DNA of 64,000 nucleotides. Origin: Undaria pinnatifida (taxonomy: Eukaryota > Sar > Phaeophyceae > Laminariales > Alariaceae). Made by a program: the position numbers and the translations under genes. Location of the stretch: NCBI GenBank assembly GCA_012845835.1, contig JABAKD010000011.1, positions 10,106,381 to 10,170,380 of the forward strand, in the 5' to 3' direction. The notes beneath the pieces are model-generated. The model had not been told where the DNA came from and did not search any database. It saw only the letters and a program-made list of their open reading frames with translations. The first letter of the stretch is position 1. Every line of letters starts with the position of its first letter. This document shows, piece after piece, positions 56,145 through 64,000 of this stretch.

Positions 56145-59100
56145 ATGCTTCGTACCAGGAGTCCATCGGCTCGCGCTGTGGAAGCCGCGGAAAGGCAGGT
56201 GCGCTTGCAGCGTCGCCAGCAGCGCGAGCAGCAGCTGCAACAGCAACATCAGCAGGCGAACAAGCCCGCAACACCACCCGCGCCGCGCAACGAGGTGGTG
56301 AGTGCTGGGAGTGGGGGGTAGAGGTTAGACCTCTCGCTGACGGCAGGAAGAGCAGAAACACAAAATAGAGCCTTCGAGAGATCCCACGCCGGTGCCATCC
56401 AGACTAAACGTTCTTGAGTATAGAGTATAGAGTACAGAGTACAGAATGTAGTGCTCTAAGGAGTGCGGACTTTGAAGCGGGCAGAGGCCGAGATCAGACT
56501 CGCTCAAGTAGGTCTAGCCCCCTCTTTCCTGCCGTGTAGTACGCCTCGCTCGCACGGGGGAAGCCGCACGTGGAGGCGGATCGCCCAAGGCAGTTCTTAC
56601 GTCGTCGAAACCACCACCACCGCCGCCATCATCATCATATATACGCGCCGGAAAAACTCCCTTGGAATTTTCTTTGGTACTGCTTCATGGGGGGGAGGAA
56701 GCAACGACCAAGGGCAACCTTTCCATGCTGTGCGATGCACGAGTACTGTATAATGCCACAACAGGGCTTGCTCCCTCTTCTATACGAATCGCACTAGTTT
56801 AGCAGTGGTTTCCCCCAATAGCGCTTGTGAAATTGCTTGGCACCGACGGGAACAACCAGTAGTGGCAGAACGCGGAGTAGCGGCGGTTGTCCCCACTGTG
56901 CCGGTATTTCAGGCTGACACATATCGGCACTATATAGGATCTCTACTCGTCTTGTACCATAGAGCTCGTGTAGCGTGGTGCATGATTAAATGTTGGGGTT
57001 GATTGATATCATAGCAATTCAGTATTATGGCCCTTTCGGCGGAGGTGGACGGTTCAGACCCGACATGTAAGATATGGACTATATGAATGGGCACAACTTG
57101 GCATTTTCCACCTCACATCATCGCACTTACTTTATGAATATCAATCGAATGCTGTGCTGTTGCTCCTGCTGCCGGATCTGTCGTTGTCGCCCCCCGCTAT
57201 TTTAACAGGCTTTAAAGTGCTTGACTACCGAGAGCAACACCAAGATCAACAGCAACAGTAGCAGCATTAACATCAGCAACAACCACAGCAACATCGCCAT
57301 TGTCGCAAGCGCTATAACCCCGGCCTCTGCCAGGGGGAGCAGGTTCTCGTTCGGTCCCGTGCCCAACGAGCGGTACTCCATCGAGAGTGGACTGTCGTTT
57401 TCGTTCAGCTCGCCGTCACCACCCACACCCGACGACCACAGTTGCAGCCGCACCTCGCCTCACCTCCAGCAGGAGGGGGCGCCATCAGCGGATGACGGCA
57501 GCAGCAGCAATGAGTCTGAGAGCTCGTCGTGTGTGGTTGTTGGTGTCAACGGCATCGACGCCGAGACGAACGAGAACCACGTTGCCGATACCGATAAATA
57601 TCTGCTGAGCACCAGCACCACATCATCGATCGAGTTGGCCCGTCAGCTTGACCATGCGTCATTGTCCCCGCCGCCCCCGGGAGGAATTTTCGGATTCGAC
57701 TCATTCGACCAGGAGCAGGAGCAGCAGCAGCAGCAGGAGCAGCAGCAGCAGCTGCTGCACGACGATCTTGACCCCATTCCGTTCATCCACGGCAGCATCA
57801 ACATTAAGCCGGACGCGGCTGTGTTCGATTTCGATGTCGGCGAAATCGACGGTTTAATCGGGGAGCTGGCGGAGGAGGAGCGAGCAGAGCACGACCAGTC
57901 CCTCGCAGGCAAGCTGTGCGGGCAGAACGAGCAAACGCATCAACAGCAGGAGGAGCGACAGCCGCTGCAGCAGCCGCCGCAGCAGCTGCAGCAGCAGGAC
58001 CATCGCCACCTTCACCAACAGCAAGACACGCAGAAGGACGAAGAGCAGCAGCCGCAGCAGCAGCAAGCTGCGCGTAAGGGGGAGGGGGAGGGGGGAGAGA
58101 CTAGCGCGACCGCCGTCCCCGCCGCGGCCGCGGCTTTTATGGGACCGGCACAGGCTATATTGGCGGATCCGGCCATTCAACACGCCATGGGGAACGCCAT
58201 GGACGTCGCATCGAACGCAAACTACATGACTCAGGAGGCTTACAGCCACGCTGCCGCTCTCGCCGCCCAAAGCCAGGTGAACTAATTCGAATACACATCA
58301 TATTTTGATACTGATTATGTAAAAAGAATAAGGGGGTCGTCGTATTAATAATGTCGTCATTTCAATGTTTTCAGTATGCAAGTTTTACATTACTATTAAA
58401 TAATAGGAGGGCTGCGCGCGGCTGCATCAATCCGTAGAGATTATACTGCACCAGCAGTCAGTAAAATGCCTGGTAGACCGCATCAGCGTACAGGGAAGCG
58501 ATTAAGCAGGTCTCCCCGGCCTGGGGGCCCGTCAGAAGCGCAGCCAAGGTTAAAGTCTTACGCGGTTCGGATCGGTTTGGTCCTTTCAAAAATTGAAGTA
58601 TAAAAACAATGAAAATTTTAAGGCTTCTCTCGGGAATATTCCCGCGGTACTTTTCCCGCGGTATTTCCACGGGAATGGGAAATGGGACCGGTCCCGTGAT
58701 AAAGCGCAATTCCCGTACCCACCCAAACCGTACCCGAGCAAATGACCTCTTCCCATTCCCATCCAAATCATGCCCATGGACATCATATCCCTTCGTTCCC
58801 ACCCAACCAAATCCCGTGGAAAATGTCGAATTTCCTTGGCTTTTGGTTCCCACCCAACCAAGTACCGCGCACATATTCAATTCCCAATACCGTACGCGAA
58901 CGCAAAATCAGTTTCGATATGTATATAAGTATGTAACGTTGCGGAAGTCGAGTCGCAAGCAGCTGGCGACGATGTTTTCTTGACTCTTTAATATTGTCTT
59001 AATGTTTTTGAACTGCTGAACTGAGCTATTGGCGCAGATAGTATAGCGTACGGGCGGTACTGTATCATGTGGTTTAGCTCGATATGCATGAAATTTTGAC

Positions 59101-62100
59101 AACGATTTTGCAAGAAACTAAAATAAATGATAACAATAATTTATCAAAAATTCAAAAAATATATATTGGAACAGCACGTTTTGAGAATTCAACATGGGTT
59201 TTTCCGGATTTCCTTCGGCATCGTCTCGGTTTGGTTCGGTTTGATCGTTTCAAAAGTGGAAAAAAAAAATGCGAACATTATTTGAAAATAGGGAAATAAA
59301 TTAAATGCTGTTCACGGATTTCTCTTGAACCGGTTCAAGAAAGCTTTCGATTTGGTTCGGTCGTTTCAAAATTTCAAAATCTCGACACAAAACATGTCGT
59401 CCAAAAGAAAAACGTTTTTTTTCCCTTTATCTACGTTGAATCGGTCGGGATAGATTTCGATTTGGTTCACTTCGCTTCGTTTAGGTTCGGACGTTTCATT
59501 TTTAATTTTTTCAGATGTCAATTGTGGGTGAGGTAAGTCAATTATGAATGCACGCATACTCATCATCGGCGTACATGCGTTCGGTGCTCCATAACTACGC
59601 CTAATGGTATATATAAACACCTTTCTTTCGTATTTCACGCTTGCTCCTCTTGCCCAACAGGTGCAGGTCGGGCTGGCCTGGCAGGGAGTGATCAGTGCCA
59701 TGCTCACCGTCACCATGTCCCTCAAGACGAACAACGAAAAACTGACTGCACGCAACATCGAGCTCGAGGCGGACAATCATGAGTGCGTTCGGCGCATCAG
59801 CCGCTTGGGGGGCACGGTGTCGATTTTAATCGCTCAGCGCGACCGCCTAGCCGCTAAACTTCAGGAATCCGGAGCGGGGTTGCCGGCCAAGACCAGCGCC
59901 AAGGGCAACGGTAGCGACAACGACAACGGCTGCGTTGTCTACAACTGCACGAGCCCTGTTGGTGGAATCGGCCTTTATCCTGCCACGCCTGCAGGTGCAA
60001 CTGCACTTCGAAACCGTGCCGCTGACGTTGCCAAAGACACTGTCACTGCCATCGCCCCTTTTCCTACTCCTACTTCCAAGCGGGCGCTAGTGAGCGGTAC
60101 CGGTACTGCCATTGGACAGCCTGACTTTACGGTGACCACGGCGGCGGTGCCGGCGGTGATAAACGCGATCCCGGAGACGACTACGACTACGACTACGGCC
60201 CCGCAGCAGTGCGAGGTGGGACTGCCGACCAGAGCTGTCCTCCTTTCAGGGACTCCGTCCGCCATCGCCGCCCTCTCGACTGCGACCTGCACCTCAGCCC
60301 CCTTGATTTCGGCCTCCATCGCTAACCCAACGCCCCACGCCACGAGAAATGAGAAGCCGAATACCGGCAACCGCTCGACATCCGTCTCCGATACCGCGCT
60401 CGCCGCGGCTGCCTCCGCATCCACCGCACCCACCGCACCCACCGTACCCACCGTACCCACCGTACCCACCGTACCCACCGTACCCACTGTCATCGACTCT
60501 GAACTCATCATCGCCGCCACCGCTGCACCCACCACCGCGCCCACTACCGCCGCCATCGCAGCTGCACCCACCGCACCTACTGTCACCCCCGCCGAACCCA
60601 CCGCCCCCATCGCCCCCGCTGTCACCGCCGCTGAACCCACCATTGCCGCCACCGCTGCACCCACCACTGCGCCCACCACGGCCGCCATCGCAGCCACACC
60701 CACCGCACGCACCACCGCCACCACCGTCACCGCACCCACCACCGCACCCGCCGCACCCACCCCCGTCGCACCCACCATCACGCCCCCCGCATCCACCGCC
60801 GCCGCCGCCGCACCCAACGCACCCACCGCACCCGCTGCCATCTCCGCGAGCGTTCGGTCCAAAATGGCAACCGACAAGTCGAGGCGCCGCAGCGTGAATA
60901 CCCCGGGATCGACCACGGGGGGGCGCGCCCCTTGGGTCGGGGGTGGGGTCGGGGGCGGGGTATCTGCGTCGCCTCCTGCCGTGGGAAACAGGGGAAAAGA
61001 CTCATCGCCATCTGTCTCCTTGTCGGAGAGGTTAGAGAACGAAACGAGGCAAGAGGACGCGAAGCGGACTCCGCTAGGGTCCGTGCGCATCAACACGGTA
61101 CCAAAATCAGTGTCGTCCACCGCGGGTAAGGGGACGAAGGCTTCCCCATGCGTCCCCACCCCCACGCTGGTTCAAGCATCCTCGACCAGGTGCGGATTCG
61201 TATGGTATGGATATTGTGTTATGTTTTACCGTATAATGCGGTACGGCTCCAAGTGTTTCGGCCGCCACGCCTACCGGATTTTGATTTTATTTAATTATGC
61301 TCCGCCGTTTGTTCATTGTTTGCGACGCGTTTGAGTAGAAAGCTCAGGGTGAAGTGGACTGTCTGAGCTCACAATTTACGCTGCTTCGGCGGACCTTCTT
61401 CAACTCACGCGTCCTGTACGGTGCGAGTATAATACATATATGGTGCGACGCCGTAGGCATACTTTGAAGATGTCATGTTCCACACGTTTGGGTATATAGT
61501 AGTGAATACGTATTCCTCCTGCTACCTGTGCTACGATAGAGATAGCACTTGTTTAGCCAAAATAGTTCTATCTCGTACGGCGCCCAAACTAAGGAGCTAC
61601 AGAATATGGCTGGGAGGCCAATTGGGTTTTACTTTACTATTCGTTGAATATGTAGGCGCGAAGGGATTGACGCGTGCAGCGCTGGGGGTAGCAATTTCAG
61701 GCTAAAATGAGTTTTGAATAGCAGTTATCCTTCCCACAAAATTGTGGGAATGTCGGGGGGGGTTCGCAATAGTATCGCTTTATACGATTGAGTAATGGAT
61801 TTGTTCATCGGTTTGCACTTTGAATTTACTCTGTTAATAAGGCAGTTGTTGGGTGAGGTATAGAGAAGTTTATCAAGCCATCACCCTCAGAAGGAAAAAA
61901 CAATGGTTGGTGAACCTCTATACCGTAGCATGCGTGAATTTTTCTCGATTGTTCGTCGATTTGTACTGCAGTTTTTTTCAAAGTCAAGATCAGGGTGATT
62001 AGGTGAGGTACAGAGCTCCTGAGTCCCTCTGGAACTGCCCTGGTACGTGTTTTTGGGGTACGATCTACTTGGATTTTTTCAGTGCCAAAACGAAAACTCA

Positions 62101-62546
62101 GAAGCCTAAAAAAACTGCATTTACCCCTACCGCATATAGCATGCGTCGTGCGAATTGTTACAGAGCAGCGAGCTAGTGAGCGAGTTCTGGGCGTACTCTT
62201 GAGAGGGAGGTGTTGTTCAAGTTATCCCATTCCGCTGAGCGTTATATATCTCCTCCCTTCCGCCCTCGCTGCCTCGAAACGATGGATATATTCGACTTAA
62301 AAACGTCAATAAAATAAAGCTCGGTCAACAAAAAAAAACAACAAAAAAACTCGCCCACCCATCCCGCCCCCGACCTCAACTCTGGTAACTTTTTTGTCGT
62401 GTGCCCTTCCGATCTAGGGGCGTCGAGAACCAGCAGACGACGACTTATCCGACGGCTACGGTGGCTGTCAAGCGGATCATCTCCGACGACAGGGGGGCCA
62501 CCGACGGAAACCGAAAAAAGCCGGAAGGCATGTACGCCCGGTTGAG
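56145..62546 (+). CDS. Large Gln/Ala/Pro-rich coiled-coil protein, unrecognised (3' end not located)
   Basis: Plus-strand exons: 56145-56297 (ATG start), 57209-58276, 59661-61189 and 62418-62546. Donors are gtgagt, gtgaac, gtgcgg and gtaaga, with phases agreeing; more than 959 codons. Exon 1 is basic and Gln-rich. Exon 2 has a Ser-rich acidic stretch, an acidic patch (FDFDVGEIDGLIGELAEEE) and Gln/His-rich runs, ending in a helical QAILADPAIQHAMGNAMD segment. Exon 3 opens with a hydrophobic helix and a heptad series (Leu435, Leu442, Cys449, Leu456) resembling a leucine zipper, but no basic region is seen. Then come long Thr/Ala/Pro repeats, including five TVP triplets and two copies of a block with AATAAPTTAPTTAAIAA. 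Exon 4 is basic. This could be a transcriptional or scaffold protein; no function is assigned. Alternatively exon 3 runs to the TGA at 61332. Confidence 0.7.
56800..56945. repeat. Dispersed repeat, copy 3 of 3
   Basis: TTGCTTGGCACCGACGGGAA, AGTAGTGGCAGA and CGGCACTATATAGG blocks as at 3370 and 14650. It lies in the first intron of the coiled-coil gene. Confidence 0.55.
58620..58880. repeat. Low-complexity TTCCCGTACCC-type tract
   Basis: Irregular repeats of CCCGCGGTA, GGGAATGGGA and CCCACCCAA(C/A)C in the intron between coiled-coil exons 2 and 3. Confidence 0.75.
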
Positions 62547-64000
62547 GTAAGAGTTTTTTCACGATGCCGCGATTGATGCTGTTACCTTTCGGAGGATTCT
62601 TGGGGGGTGTAACAATTTAAGAACGTGCTGCACTGTCTGTGGTGCCAAATTCGACCCTCCAACACAATCCACTTCTTACATAGCTCGTCTTTCTGTTGTT
62701 TCTGCGGGCAAGAGTTGGTAAGCCTGGGTAGTTGTCGCCAGGCCGAGATTTCAATGCCATGCTTCGCACGTGCTAAATTGTGAGCAGCATTAGAGTATTG
62801 CCAAGTCTATGTCTATTTTGGGCCACCCGCTCCTCTCCTCGGGGGACTCTCAGGTCAACACACATACCGGTACACGATGTAATAGCACCTTTTTATATAT
62901 AGTATTAGCAGTGTTATTATACCAGCAATATTTTAGTATAACATTTTCTAGATTCAGCGCATATTGCGTAAGTTACGTTGTTACCTAATAGTGTTGGTAC
63001 GCAACACTAGAAAAGTGACGAATTAATATATGTTTTATCAGGGGTTTTAGTGGGGTATTCTCCCTTTTACTGTACCATAAAGGGCACGAGTATGGGCTAT
63101 GAGTAAGGAAAGTGTCCATAGGGGCACACCACACACCATTTTCGTTGCATTAAGATTTTTACTCATATTGCGGTCTTGACAAGCGGCAGATTGAAGGCAA
63201 CGTCGAAAACAAAAACGCGCTGAAAAACAAAATAAAAAAACGAAAAAGAAACCAAACTAACGGGAGCACATTGAACGGAAATACGATGAGAAATCATCAT
63301 GACAAGTATTAAAATATCTCGCCAAATACCATGTCAGTGTCCTCGATGTCGATAACAGAACGCATACACAGCGAGTCAAAACTAAGGTTGACAACAGGTC
63401 GCACTTGATTATCACTACTTGTATCCGTGGCACGCCCGCCCCATAAGCCGAGCCGTGGCAATCGGGGATGAGAGCCGCCAACAACCACCACCATCGGCAA
63501 CTGGGGGGGGGAGGGGTTGTTGAGGACGAATATTTTCACGCCCGGCAAGCTTTTTACATCGACGTAGACCTGCAATATTTTTCCTGCAACTTCTTTGTGG
63601 ACACATACGTTATTCACGAAGACGACTATAGGGCGGCGCCCGTTCTTTTTGTCATGCTGCCGGGAGCTTACAGTAGTTTATTCGTTCGTTTTTCTCATTC
63701 CATAAGAATGCCTTTTTTTCGCACTTTTCTCTGGCTCTCTCATGTTGCGTAACTCAGATACGGGGTCATGTAGATACCCCCGCACCATGGTGCTTGCCTT
63801 AATTTTGGTCGCGCGAGTGCTTGAGCATTTTCTTCCCTCATCGATGGGCGTCGGATTGGTCATGCACACGCTAGGCACCATCTGCATGTTAACTTTTGCA
63901 CAGAAAAAGGCCCCTTCGCGGGGTCGAACTCGCGAAATCGACGTTAGTTGTTAGGTTACGAGGTTTTTAACTACACCAGTGAGGACGCGGGCAGGGCCGC
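62547..64000. other. Unassigned 3' region
   Basis: Exon 4 of the coiled-coil gene ends in phase 2 at 62546, so at least one more exon is expected here or beyond the window. No clear acceptor plus open frame stands out. A minus-strand frame (63617-63309) ends at a stop but shows no recognisable domain. The last 300 bp carry a SINE-like sequence. Confidence 0.5.
63700..63995 (-). mobile_element. Diverged tRNA-derived SINE
   Basis: On the minus strand: CTCACTGGTGTAGTTAAAAAC (A-box-like), then GCGAGTTCGACCCCGCGA (B-box) and a body with GCGCGACCAAAATTAAGGCA resembling the main SINE's GCGCGATAAAAATTGAAGGCA. Its head differs from copies 1-4. Confidence 0.55.

Noticed and set aside
63309-63617. Minus-strand frame with a plausible terminal exon look
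   Set aside because: No recognised motif, no joined upstream exon, and normal base composition for intergenic DNA here.

Overview
The window looks like nuclear DNA of a repeat-rich, intron-rich photosynthetic stramenopile, most like a brown alga such as Ectocarpus. This is inference, not a database match. The basis is long introns (0.3-3.6 kb) around short GC-rich exons, proteins with Gln/Ala/Thr-Pro runs, long poly-G/poly-C tracts, and many small transposons, SINEs and tandem repeats between genes. There is no operon structure, no CRISPR array and no rRNA.

Four host genes can be assembled by joining exons across canonical splice sites with matching phase. (1) A TLDc-domain gene on the minus strand (five exons, 11847 to 4305). 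(2) A GltS-type sodium/glutamate symporter on the minus strand (nine exons, 21407 to 12433, 616 codons plus stop), with one apparent GC-AG intron and a Gly-rich central loop. (3) EMC7, a subunit of the ER membrane protein complex, on the plus strand (exons from 40252 to 48254, signal-peptide exon not located). (4) An unrecognised large Gln/Ala/Pro-rich coiled-coil protein on the plus strand (exons from 56145 to 62546, 3' end not located). Genes 1 and 2 are head-to-tail on one strand only 585 bp apart. The first recognised TLDc exon opens with a 3' splice site, so a GltS-TLDc fusion transcript is possible but unproven.

Region by region: 1-4304 has no gene. 4305-21407 holds the TLDc and symporter genes, with MITE-like palindromes and a tRNA-derived SINE in the introns. 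21408-30276 is intergenic, with tandem repeats, a diverged SINE, a foldback element and a SINE nested in a MITE. 30277-33200 is a LINE insertion with an 8-bp target duplication. 33806-36549 is a tyrosine-recombinase retroelement derivative with split direct repeats, a Gag-like ORF, a recombinase C-terminus and a very recent 182-bp-arm hairpin. 36550-40251 is MITE and ATCGAT-rich repeat. 40252-48254 is EMC7. 48255-56144 is repeats, including a 445-bp (TATG)n tract. 56145-62546 is the coiled-coil gene. 62547-64000 is mostly unassigned and ends in a tRNA-like SINE.

The genes show no obvious shared pathway. If the symporter and TLDc domain are co-expressed or fused, a link between an organellar or vacuolar amino-acid carrier and the V-ATPase (a known partner of several TLDc proteins) would be the most interesting biology here. 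The second highlight is the mobile-element record: boundaries, an inferred empty site, template switching and snap-back inversion can be read directly from the DNA.
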